From positions 62,001-126,000 of the forward strand of contig JAJRWT010000027.1 in NCBI GenBank assembly GCA_024276675.1: DNA of 64,000 bases. Direction: 5' to 3'. Origin of the DNA: Myxococcota bacterium. Lineage in GTDB: Bacteria; Myxococcota_A; UBA796; JAFGLY01. Below are positions 8,794 through 16,368 of this stretch, piece after piece. Position 1 is the stretch's first letter, and every line of letters starts with the position of its first letter. Position numbers and translations under genes: made by a program. Under the pieces are notes generated by a model. The model was not told where the DNA came from, did no database searches, and saw nothing but the letters and a program-made list of their open reading frames with translations.

Positions 8794-9710
8794 CCTTCGC
8801 CTCCCGTGTCGGCCATTTCGGCCTGGTCGATGGGTTCAAGCCCGCTCACAACGGAGGACAATATGGTTTCGGCCACCTGGGTGCTCTGGGCTCTCCAGTG
8901 GAACGTGGAAAAGAACACTCGGCCCAGGCCGGCGTTGAATCCCACCAGGAGCGGTACGTCTTGAAGCTCTGTCTCGCCCTGTGACTCCGATTCCCGCCAG
9001 AGGATGTCTCCGGCCAGGTAGACGTCCACTCCATCGGAGGCACTCTCTATTACAGCCCAGTAGGAGTAGTCGTACTGTATGGCCAGAGAAACCTCGCCCA
9101 GCGCGTTCTGCAGGTCGAAATCCAACACGTTGCTGGTGACCACACCCCGGCTTCCGCGTTGGGCGTCGTCCAACAGCAGGTCATCCCCCACGAAATCCAG
9201 CTCGTCGGGCCAGCAGGCCTCCAGCAGGTCGTAGGCCCAATCGCTCAAAACCAGGACTCCCCCCGCCTGCACGAAGCTCCTTACGTTTTCCAGTACCGCT
9301 TCGTCGGAAACCAGGGAGTCGTCCGTGACGACGTCGTTGTATACGTAGGCTCCAAGTCCCCTGGTTCCGCTGTTCAGGAAGACGGCTCCGTACACCGCCA
9401 GCTCGTCGGGATCTCCCAGGAGGGTTTCGACCTTGAGGCTGATGGCATCGGCGTCGATATCGGGGTCGTAGGACGGGTCAGAGATATAGCCCTCGTAGAG
9501 CTGGTGGTTGACCAACAGGCGCAGCAGGACCTCTTCCACGCGGTCGAAGTCGCCGGTGGAGACGGCGATTGCATCCAAGGGGATCTCTTGAAAGACGTTT
9601 TCAGGCGCGCAGCCCCACGAGGAGAGAAGCGCCGGGAACAACACGCCGCCCAGGGCAAATGGACGCTGCCAGGCGCAGGTTCGCGGTATGGGAGATCTCG
9701 GGAGTATCAA
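8790..9710 (-). CDS. Lipoprotein with glutamine-amidotransferase-like fold
   Basis: A 306-residue exported protein with signal peptide GGVLFPALLSSWGC, lipidated at about Cys34. The mature part contains GAVFLNSGTRGLG, an Asp-rich stretch, then LENVRSFVQAGGVLVLSDWAYDLLE and later VPLLVGFNAGLGRVFFSTFH. This order resembles the class-I glutamine-amidotransferase-like (ThuA/DUF4159-type) fold, in which a flexible strand-loop defines a sugar- or protein-binding cleft. No catalytic Cys-His-Glu triad is seen, so a binding role is more likely. The start chosen is a TTG at 9710, nine bases after the stop of the upstream gene. No ATG is available, and a GTG inside the signal peptide would leave it too short. 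The stop overlaps the vWA gene by four bases. Confidence 0.72.
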   Translation of the reverse strand: MILPRSPIPRTCAWQRPFALGGVLFPALLSSWGCAPENVFQEIPLDAIAVSTGDFDRVEEVLLRLLVNHQLYEGYISDPSYDPDIDADAISLKVETLLGDPDELAVYGAVFLNSGTRGLGAYVYNDVVTDDSLVSDEAVLENVRSFVQAGGVLVLSDWAYDLLEACWPDELDFVGDDLLLDDAQRGSRGVVTSNVLDFDLQNALGEVSLAIQYDYSYWAVIESASDGVDVYLAGDILWRESESQGETELQDVPLLVGFNAGLGRVFFSTFHWRAQSTQVAETILSSVVSGLEPIDQAEMADTGGEG

Positions 9711-9719
9711 GCTGAAATC

Positions 9720-11459
9720 TCATTCGAGGATCATCGAGCCCATGAGATAGACGTAGGACTCGGTGGGGTTGGTCTGGTAGATGCTGTCTGGCAGCCCGAA
9801 GTCAGGACCTTCGATATAGCTCTCGGCAAAGAAATAGACCGGTCCTTCCATGAGCTGTACGAGTTCCGAGGCGATGTAGGCGTGTTGGCCGTCGTCCCAT
9901 GGGATGCATCCAAGGTACCCGCCGTTGCCGGTGGATTCGATGGTTCCGATAATACCGGTGAGAAAGTAGGCGTCTGGATAGGTCTGGGCTGGAGTCCAGG
10001 TGTACTCGAAGTCCTGTGAACGGGTGTGGGTGTAGTCACCCCAGAGCTGGGGGCTGAGGAGTTGGAAATCGGCGGGTACCGTGGGCTGTACGTCCTCCAG
10101 CAGGTACTCACCCAGTCCGCCTTCTTCGCCCTGGGTGTGCAGATCGTACCACTGCCCGAAGACATAGTCGTCCAGAGTGGCGTCGGGATCGTAGTAATAG
10201 ATGAGCCCGCTGCCGGATTCCACGAAACGGTCCAGGGTGACTACGTTGGCGTCGCTCTCCAACCAGACATGCTCCCCGGCTCCGACGGTGGTGGGAGTGG
10301 GGCAGTCTTCTTCTTCAGCCGCCTCGGGGTATTCGAACAGACCGTTCACATCGTATGGCTGGGGTGAATCCATCATGGAAGAAGAGCCGCAGGCCGGATC
10401 CAGCGGGATGTAGAAGATCACCTGGGCTACGACCGATTCTGAGATTGCACCGGAGCTGTTGTCGATGCCCCGCTCCACGTAGAAGGCAAGACTCACGGCT
10501 ACCTGGGAGAGGTCCAACTCTCCGGCGATGACGTCGAAGGCATCCGAGATCATCACGCCTTCATCGCCAGTGGAGATCAGCACATCACGCGTTCCCAGCT
10601 CTGCCGCGTTGGACAGGGTCATCTGCCCATACAGGTTGGTGGCGTCCAGCACGGTCATGGTGTCCACGACGATGTCGGATTTCTCGTGGCCGTTCTGCCA
10701 GAAGGCCAGCTCGCTCACACCATCCAGGAAATTTGTTCCACGCCCGGTCACGGTGAAGGTAACGGTGTCGCCCTGTGCCGCTTCAGCGGGATCGAAGGCT
10801 GCGGCTATGCCCACCCGGTCCACCAGAAAACCATCGTAGAGGAAAACCGCTTCGGTACCGGTCTGCATCGCCACATCACGAAGGCCGGCCCAGGTGTCGC
10901 TGGCTATAGAGATGTCAGCCTGGGCAATCGTAGAGGATACCAGGGTGAAATCCAGGATGTCGACGCCATCGCCGAAGGAGGGCCAGGTCACGCCGGATTC
11001 CCAGTCGGTGTTGCGCCCGGTGATATCCACGTGGATGGTTTCGCCCATGTAGCCGCTGCCGGGCTCTATACTGAATGATTCCTCCACGACGGTAAATGAA
11101 TCCGGCAGCTCCAACCTGGCACCGTCGGTTGCCACCAGCAGATCTCTGCTTCCAAGCTCGGCGTCGGGTTCGATGGTGATCCGCAGGCCCAGTGTCCAGC
11201 CATCGTAGACCTGCACGGTATCCACGAGTATTCCGTCACCCAGATCGACGGTGGTGCTTTCAAAGGAAAAGGTCGAACGGTCGGCGTCCACCCGCAGATC
11301 CATGGTGGTACCAATACCGCCAACCGGCGGGAAAAGAGCCAGAACCGGATCTTCGCTGCTGCCTGTGTCGTACTTGCTGCTGCTACAGGAAGCAGCCAAC
11401 GCGAGCATGAGCATCAGCAGAGCTGTCGGCAATGCTGGGGTCTGTCCTGGTCGTTTCAT
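9720..11459 (-). CDS. Lipoprotein with IPT/TIG-like repeats, first gene of surface operon
   Basis: A 579-residue protein with lipobox LAASC (Cys about residue 25). Three Ig-like repeats of about 95 residues follow. Each has a Gly-rich turn and the phrase E(L)GSRDLLVATDG, WAGLRDVAMQTG or ELGTRDVLISTGDEG near its end, as in IPT/TIG-type or related bacterial Ig domains. The C-terminal 250 residues form an unassigned domain rich in Tyr, Trp and Asp with few cysteines. The ATG at 11459 directly precedes the signal peptide; an ATG twelve codons upstream is an alternative. It is the promoter-proximal member of the operon that continues to 3588. Cell-surface display is expected; the ligand is unknown. 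Confidence 0.8.
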   Translation of the reverse strand: MKRPGQTPALPTALLMLMLALAASCSSSKYDTGSSEDPVLALFPPVGGIGTTMDLRVDADRSTFSFESTTVDLGDGILVDTVQVYDGWTLGLRITIEPDAELGSRDLLVATDGARLELPDSFTVVEESFSIEPGSGYMGETIHVDITGRNTDWESGVTWPSFGDGVDILDFTLVSSTIAQADISIASDTWAGLRDVAMQTGTEAVFLYDGFLVDRVGIAAAFDPAEAAQGDTVTFTVTGRGTNFLDGVSELAFWQNGHEKSDIVVDTMTVLDATNLYGQMTLSNAAELGTRDVLISTGDEGVMISDAFDVIAGELDLSQVAVSLAFYVERGIDNSSGAISESVVAQVIFYIPLDPACGSSSMMDSPQPYDVNGLFEYPEAAEEEDCPTPTTVGAGEHVWLESDANVVTLDRFVESGSGLIYYYDPDATLDDYVFGQWYDLHTQGEEGGLGEYLLEDVQPTVPADFQLLSPQLWGDYTHTRSQDFEYTWTPAQTYPDAYFLTGIIGTIESTGNGGYLGCIPWDDGQHAYIASELVQLMEGPVYFFAESYIEGPDFGLPDSIYQTNPTESYVYLMGSMILE

Positions 11460-11573
11460 TTTGCTACCGGTGCTTTCGAGCCGAGGGAAGGCCATGGTCC
11501 GGAACCTCGTATGGGAGGGCTACGTGGATCCTCTCGCTCCGACGGGAATTATACCCATGGCCGCCACCAAGGG

Positions 11574-12074
11574 TCAATGTTCTTGTCTGCTCAATTCCCG
11601 GCAGAGTTGGACCAGGAGTTCCAGTGAATCAGCCAGGCCGTGATAGTCGTCAACCTCGTGGAGATCCACTGCCGACCCAGACCTGTCGCGGTATTCCCGG
11701 CTGGCCCCGATGGGCACGACGGTGTCCCTGGTGCCGTGGATGATCGCCGTGGGCACGCCCGACGGGGTCACCAGGCGCTGGGGCTGGTCGTTGGGAGGCT
11801 CCACCGTGTGCAAGGCAGGAGCACAGAGCACCAGAGCCTTGAAGCGTTCGGGGAAACGCGCCGCCACCAGCGCAGCGGCGAGACCGCCATAACTCGACCC
11901 AACCAGCACCACGGGTTCGGGCATGGCTTCTGACACCCGTTCCAGCAGGTCCATGCGGGCGGCCAGCGTCATGCCCTGAAAGTCGGGTGCCGTGACCTGG
12001 AAGCCGGCCCTCCTGAGGGCCGAGACCTTGCGACCACGTGGGTGGCCTTCCAAACCATGGGCAAAGAGAAGCAT
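11574..12074 (-). CDS. Small alpha/beta hydrolase
   Basis: A 166-residue cytoplasmic hydrolase. It begins MLLFAHGLEGHPRGRK, giving the HG oxyanion motif. The nucleophile elbow is GSSYGG (Ser about residue 55), the acid is in IIHGTRDTVVP, and the catalytic His is in VDDYHGLAD. All triad parts are therefore present in a compact lid-less core, as in YqiA-like or RBBP9-like esterases and thioesterases. The ATG at 12074 has AGGAG about six bases upstream. The frame is open further upstream but without conserved residues. It is transcribed divergently from the neighbouring lipoprotein gene, across a 257-base intergenic region in which no clear operator is seen. The substrate cannot be inferred. Confidence 0.83.
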   Translation of the reverse strand: MLLFAHGLEGHPRGRKVSALRRAGFQVTAPDFQGMTLAARMDLLERVSEAMPEPVVLVGSSYGGLAAALVAARFPERFKALVLCAPALHTVEPPNDQPQRLVTPSGVPTAIIHGTRDTVVPIGASREYRDRSGSAVDLHEVDDYHGLADSLELLVQLCRELSRQEH

Positions 12075-12331
12075 TCCAACTCCTGGCGCTATCCATCGAG
12101 GGTACCAGCCTCTTCTGTTCTGGTGACAACCCTGACTTAACGAGTGACGGCCCGCTTGGCTCGATATTCTTGACCGCCGGATTGTTTGAATGACCTGTGG
12201 TAGGTTTCTGGCGTTGCCCATCTGCTGTCGCCCACATCAGGGAAAACGGGATACATCGAGACCGGCACCGGGTCACCACATGGGCGGACTGCCATGCCAG
12301 TTCTCAAGCCGGATTCCGGATTTCGCATCCC

Positions 12332-13543
12332 ATGCGCTCCATTCTCACAGTTCTATTCTCTATCGCAGCCTCGACGCAGATGTCCTGTGCGCGGGTCCAC
12401 CGCCTTCTCCCCACCGGCCCGGTCCTTGCTGATGAACGACTACAGCAGTTCACGGACCATCCCCCGCCCTCGGGAGTAGACTACACCAGCCCCCCCCTGG
12501 TGGAGTTCCCCGTCCTCCCCGTGCAGATCTGGGGACTCCACTACAACCTGGACCTGGTGCTGGTGAGCAATCATCCTGATTGGACCATGCACGAATACGC
12601 TCGGGTCGACACGCCGGACGGTCCCCTCTGGCTTGCCAAGGACGCCGACAACGACGGCGTCCAACGGGTAGTGGCGGATCTCCCGGAGATAGACACCTGG
12701 CTTCCCGAAATACCGGTCCCCCGCAAGATGGGGGATCTCCAGGTGGACGACTCCAGCACCACCACCAGGGCCAGGCTGGAAATCCGCTACGAAAACACCG
12801 ACGGCGAAGCCGTGGAAGTGCACTTCACCGGTCGTATTCCCCGCAAGGCGCCGAACCTGAGAAACGGCAGCACCATGGAACATAGCCGCCAGGCAGTGGC
12901 AGCCGTTCTGGACCTGGCAGGCCAGACCCACGGCGGGAAGGCTCGAATCTCTATCGGCGGGCAGGCATGGCGGGTCCAGCGCCTGCTGGGCCTGTACCGC
13001 ATGCAGTTCGTCCTGGACCAGGTGCAGGGGGGCTTCGCCGTGGCATCCATGGTCCAGACACCTGCTCAGGACGGGTTCACCCTGCGACGCCCCATCCCCG
13101 GTGACTCCTGGCCCACCGCTTCCAACGAATCCTGGGTCGATGACGGCACCACGGTATCCAGAACAGGCCAACTGGTCTCTTTGATCTACACCTTCCCCCC
13201 CCTGGACGGTGTTCGGGAGCTGGCGGGAGCCGGCGTGCGGCAGGTGGGCGAGGACGAGCCCATTTTCACGCTCCAACTGGATCGTCGCCTTCCGGATCTG
13301 CGCAGGCGTTTCGACGCCGTGGCCACCAGCAGGTTCATCATGAACATCCACGGTCAACGGGCCCATGGTACCGGCCTGATGCGTGCCTGGTGGGAAGCGG
13401 ATGGCCCGGTCGTGGAAGTCCTCCCGGAGTCCCCCTGGTGGTTGGCCAATCGCCCCATGCGCAGCAGGATCATCTTCGAAACCGATCCCGAAACCAACGA
13501 AACCTCTGTTCTTGTCCGTACCGTCCGCATCGACCCGGACTGA
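12332..13543 (+). CDS. Exported protein of unknown function, possible lipoprotein
   Basis: A 403-residue protein with a short hydrophobic N-terminus (RSILTVLFSIAASTQMSC). This could be a lipoprotein signal peptide, although the lipobox TQMSC is poor. The mature part has no recognised motif. It contains beta-rich segments such as EFPVLPVQIWGLHYNLDLVLVSN, alternating charged stretches, and a WWEADGPVVEVLPESPWW element. The ATG at 12332 was chosen because it begins the signal sequence; the frame is open upstream from 12197. It stands alone on the plus strand between two minus-strand genes. I do not recognise the family. Confidence 0.65.
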   Translation: MRSILTVLFSIAASTQMSCARVHRLLPTGPVLADERLQQFTDHPPPSGVDYTSPPLVEFPVLPVQIWGLHYNLDLVLVSNHPDWTMHEYARVDTPDGPLWLAKDADNDGVQRVVADLPEIDTWLPEIPVPRKMGDLQVDDSSTTTRARLEIRYENTDGEAVEVHFTGRIPRKAPNLRNGSTMEHSRQAVAAVLDLAGQTHGGKARISIGGQAWRVQRLLGLYRMQFVLDQVQGGFAVASMVQTPAQDGFTLRRPIPGDSWPTASNESWVDDGTTVSRTGQLVSLIYTFPPLDGVRELAGAGVRQVGEDEPIFTLQLDRRLPDLRRRFDAVATSRFIMNIHGQRAHGTGLMRAWWEADGPVVEVLPESPWWLANRPMRSRIIFETDPETNETSVLVRTVRIDPD

Positions 13544-13562
13544 TGGCTGGACAACAGGAGAG

Positions 13563-14192
13563 CTATTCCTCTGTTTGACCTTGAGTCTGCTCCAACTCCC
13601 CCGAGGCGGACGAGAACCTGTGATCGGCAGAGTCCCAGTTCACCAGGCGCCACCAGGCCGCCACGTATTCCGATCTACGGTTCTGGTAATCCAGGTAGTA
13701 GGCATGTTCCCATACATCGCACACCAGGAGCGGCACGGCGCTCCACACCAGGTTGTACTGGTTGTTCCGGCACTGGAGCACCAGCAGCCGACGAAGTTCG
13801 GCGTCCCAGGCCAGCACGGCCCAACCGCTCCCCTCCACCTGGCCTGCAGAGGCGGAAAAAACAGCCTGGAGGTTCTTCAAGTCCCCGAAGTCGGCGCGGA
13901 TCTGCCTGGCCAGGGCCAGCCCAGGTTTTTTTCTTCCGCCAGGAGCCATGCCTTCCCAGTAGAGGTCGTGCAGCACCATACCACCGGCGTGGAACGCGAT
14001 AGCCCGCTGTACGGCACGTATATCGCCGTAGTCCCCTTTGGACAGAGCGGCTTGCATCCTGGCCTCGGCACGGTTCAGGCCCACTACGTGCCCGGCGTGG
14101 TGGTGACCATGGTGCAGCCGCAGGGTCAAGCGGCCCAGGTGGGGCTCGAGGGCGTCGTGGGCAAAGGCCAGGGGGGATAGATAGTGTGCCAT
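13563..14192 (-). CDS. Fe/Mn-type superoxide dismutase
   Basis: A 209-residue enzyme that converts superoxide to oxygen and hydrogen peroxide. The N-terminal helical hairpin LSPLAFAHDALEPHLG then HHGHHHAGHV holds the first metal-binding His. HAGGMVLHDLYWEG holds the second His. The alpha/beta C-terminal domain has WAVLAWD and the metal-binding signature DVWEHAYYLDYQNRR (Asp and His ligands). The usual Asn/Gln hydrogen-bonding positions differ from the classical Fe and Mn types, so metal choice is not assigned. The ATG at 14192 has AGGAGAA about ten bases upstream. No signal peptide is present, so it is cytoplasmic. It converges on the preceding plus-strand gene with a 19-base gap. Confidence 0.93.
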   Translation of the reverse strand: MAHYLSPLAFAHDALEPHLGRLTLRLHHGHHHAGHVVGLNRAEARMQAALSKGDYGDIRAVQRAIAFHAGGMVLHDLYWEGMAPGGRKKPGLALARQIRADFGDLKNLQAVFSASAGQVEGSGWAVLAWDAELRRLLVLQCRNNQYNLVWSAVPLLVCDVWEHAYYLDYQNRRSEYVAAWWRLVNWDSADHRFSSASGELEQTQGQTEE

Positions 14193-14294
14193 GGGGTTCT
14201 TCTCCTGCGGAGATGGCGCCGGCATGGGCGTCAAGGGGCGCTGCACCACGGAAGTCCAGCCGGTTCGCCCCAGGCCCCGACGCCGCCCCCGCTA

Positions 14295-14621
14295 CTAGAA
14301 GATGAAGATGTCGTCGTCGTAGCAGGCACCGTCGGCGATCTCTTCACAGGTGGATGAACCGAGGCAGTTCAGTTGATCCTGGAAGCTTTCCTGGAGGTCG
14401 ATGTTGTCCCAGTCCCGGTAGAGCTGTTCCTGGCGGAGACATGAATCCTGGCACTCGCGCCAGTGCTGCCTGGAGGTTTCCACTTCTTCGCAGTCCATGA
14501 GGCTCTTGCAGACAGCCTTGCAGGTCGAGCCGCAGCCCGTGGCGCCAAACAAGGGCGAGAGGAGCGCCAGGACCTGAATGACAAGGGTGTATTCCCTACC
14601 AGATAGGCGCACAGTAGCCAC
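14295..14621 (-). CDS. Cys-rich mini-lipoprotein B
   Basis: About 108 residues. The signal peptide IQVLALLSPLFGATGC is followed by a short Cys-rich part with CKAVCKSLMDCEE, CQDSCLR, LNCLGSSTCEE and GACYDDD. The frame has no ATG; two in-frame GTG codons at 14621 and 14612 are the candidates, and both overlap the 3' end of the upstream gene (by 26 or 17 bases). The spacing of cysteines (CxxxCxxxxxxC, CxxxC, CxxxxxC) is close to that of the upstream gene, so the two look like tandem paralogues. The function is unknown; a short disulfide-bonded surface protein is likely. Confidence 0.68.
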   Translation of the reverse strand: MATVRLSGREYTLVIQVLALLSPLFGATGCGSTCKAVCKSLMDCEEVETSRQHWRECQDSCLRQEQLYRDWDNIDLQESFQDQLNCLGSSTCEEIADGACYDDDIFIF

Positions 14622-14952
14622 TCTCGAGATACTCGCAGGAGGTTTCGGCTATGCAGTCCATCCAGAGGGCCGCCTGCTTTTCGTTTTCGATCTGGACGGA
14701 GGTGCTGGAGCCGGTTCGCTCGAAGGGATCGTAGCCGTCCAGGTCGCCGGCCAGCTTGAGGGCGTCTTCGCATTCGTCCATGCAGGTGGAGATGAGTTCG
14801 CTCTGATCCACACCAGGACGCTCGATGCCACATCCGTTGTCGGCCGTTGTGTACAAGCGATTACACGTGGACTGGCAGTTTGGACCGCACGCGCTCGCCC
14901 AAAGGGCCAGAATCGAAAGAGATGAAAAAGTGAATAGACGATACCAGGACAT
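14596..14952 (-). CDS. Cys-rich mini-lipoprotein A
   Basis: A 118-residue exported protein with signal peptide FSSLSILALWASAC (lipidated Cys about residue 22). The mature part has CQSTCNRLYTTADNGCG, ISTCMDECEDALK, MDCIAETSCEYLESGYC, a spacing shared with the downstream gene. The ATG at 14952 is preferred over a TTG six codons upstream because it starts just before the signal sequence. It lies divergent from the GT4 gene, with 171 bases between. It is probably co-transcribed with the downstream paralogue. Confidence 0.74.
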   Translation of the reverse strand: MSWYRLFTFSSLSILALWASACGPNCQSTCNRLYTTADNGCGIERPGVDQSELISTCMDECEDALKLAGDLDGYDPFERTGSSTSVQIENEKQAALWMDCIAETSCEYLESGYCAPIW

Positions 14953-15123
14953 GGGAATCCACCCGGACAATCATGGAGAGGATGAGCCCTCGTTCAATCA
15001 CACCAACCTGCACGAAAGCTGCCAAGTCGGATAACCGACAACAGGACCATTGCCCAGTGCTCTCCCTGTCCCAGAAGGCACGGAGCATGAGCCGGCCATC
15101 CAGGTAGTCACATCCCCTCTCCA

Positions 15124-16368
15124 TTGGAAACACGCCCAGTGCATATCCTGCAGGTTACTCCATACTACCCTCCCACCTTCGCCTACGGTGGTATTCCAAG
15201 AGTGGTCCACGGTTTGAGCCGCGCCCTTCGGGCTTCGGGCTCACAGGTCTCGGTGCTTACAACCGATGCCCTGGACAGTGATTCCCGCCACCACTGCCCC
15301 ACGGAGCGCTGGAGCGATGGTATCAGGGTTATCACCTTTCCCAACCTCTCCAACCAACTGGCGTATCATCAACAGCTCTTCCTTCCCACGCGGCTACTGT
15401 GCTGGTGGCTCGCCGGGTCGGGCACCCATCTTCCAGGAGCACTGGAAGCACTTCCTCCCCCCGACATCGTACACCTCCACGGACACAGGCATCTTCTCAA
15501 CAACGTGGCAGTGGCCATGGCAAAAGTGTGGGGTGTACCATACGTCATGACTCCCAATGGCACATTGCCCCGTATCGAACGTAGACAACGGGTAAAGTTC
15601 CTGTGGGACCTGGCGTTGGCGGGCCGTATTCCCCCCGGCGCCGCACGCTGCATCGCGGTGAGCAGGGCGGAAATAACCCAGGCCAGAGCAGCCGGGGTTC
15701 CGGCTTCGCGTATTTCCCTGGTTCCCAACGGCCTGGACCTGGGTGAGTTCGAACCATTGCCCGCGCGTGGGAGCTTTCGGCGCGCCTGGGGCATCGAAAG
15801 CGACGTCCCCCTGGTGGCCTACCTGGGCCGACTTTCGCCTCGCAAAGGCGTCCAACACCTGCTCAACGCCTTCTTACGAAACCCACCCGGAGGAGCAATC
15901 CTGGTGGTGGCGGGCAACGAGAGCGGCCGAGCGCCCGAGCCAGGCCCCTGGACCGGCGATGGAATAACCTTCACGGGCCTGCTCCGGGGCCGAGACAGGG
16001 TTGCCCTCCTGGTGGACGCAGACGTCCTGGTCTATCCCAGCACCCATGAGATCTTCGGCCTGGTGCCGTTCGAGGGCCTGCTGGCGGGCACTCCCGTCGT
16101 GGTGGGCGACGACTGCGGCTGCGGAGAACTCATCAGCGAAGCGGGCGCCGGCTTCCTGGTACCCCACGGCGACATCTCCGCCCTGCGGACCCGCATCGGG
16201 GCGCTCCTGAAGGACCCGGAACTCCGGGCATCCATGGTGGCCCGCGGAAGAAACTACATCGAAAGCCGGCTGACCTGGCCCAGGATCGCTCGGAAGCATA
16301 TCCAGCTCTACCGCGAGAGCATCCGGGAACATGGCGGGGCGCGAAGCGCCAACGAGGTGAATCCTTGA
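15124..16368 (+). CDS. GT4-family glycosyltransferase
   Basis: A 414-residue GT-B enzyme. The N-terminal half begins HILQVTPYYPPTFAYGGIPRVV, with the Gly-rich acceptor loop. DIVHLHGHRHLLN follows. The C-terminal half has VPLVAYLGRLSPRKGVQHLL and HEIFGLVPFEGLLAGTPVVV, the E-x7-E nucleotide-sugar signature of family GT4. It probably adds a sugar to a lipid-linked or surface glycan. The start is a TTG at 15124 or a GTG at 15139; neither has a strong ribosome site. The stop overlaps the TTG start of the next gene as TTGA, indicating coupling to the TMTC-like membrane protein. Confidence 0.88.
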   Translation: METRPVHILQVTPYYPPTFAYGGIPRVVHGLSRALRASGSQVSVLTTDALDSDSRHHCPTERWSDGIRVITFPNLSNQLAYHQQLFLPTRLLCWWLAGSGTHLPGALEALPPPDIVHLHGHRHLLNNVAVAMAKVWGVPYVMTPNGTLPRIERRQRVKFLWDLALAGRIPPGAARCIAVSRAEITQARAAGVPASRISLVPNGLDLGEFEPLPARGSFRRAWGIESDVPLVAYLGRLSPRKGVQHLLNAFLRNPPGGAILVVAGNESGRAPEPGPWTGDGITFTGLLRGRDRVALLVDADVLVYPSTHEIFGLVPFEGLLAGTPVVVGDDCGCGELISEAGAGFLVPHGDISALRTRIGALLKDPELRASMVARGRNYIESRLTWPRIARKHIQLYRESIREHGGARSANEVNP

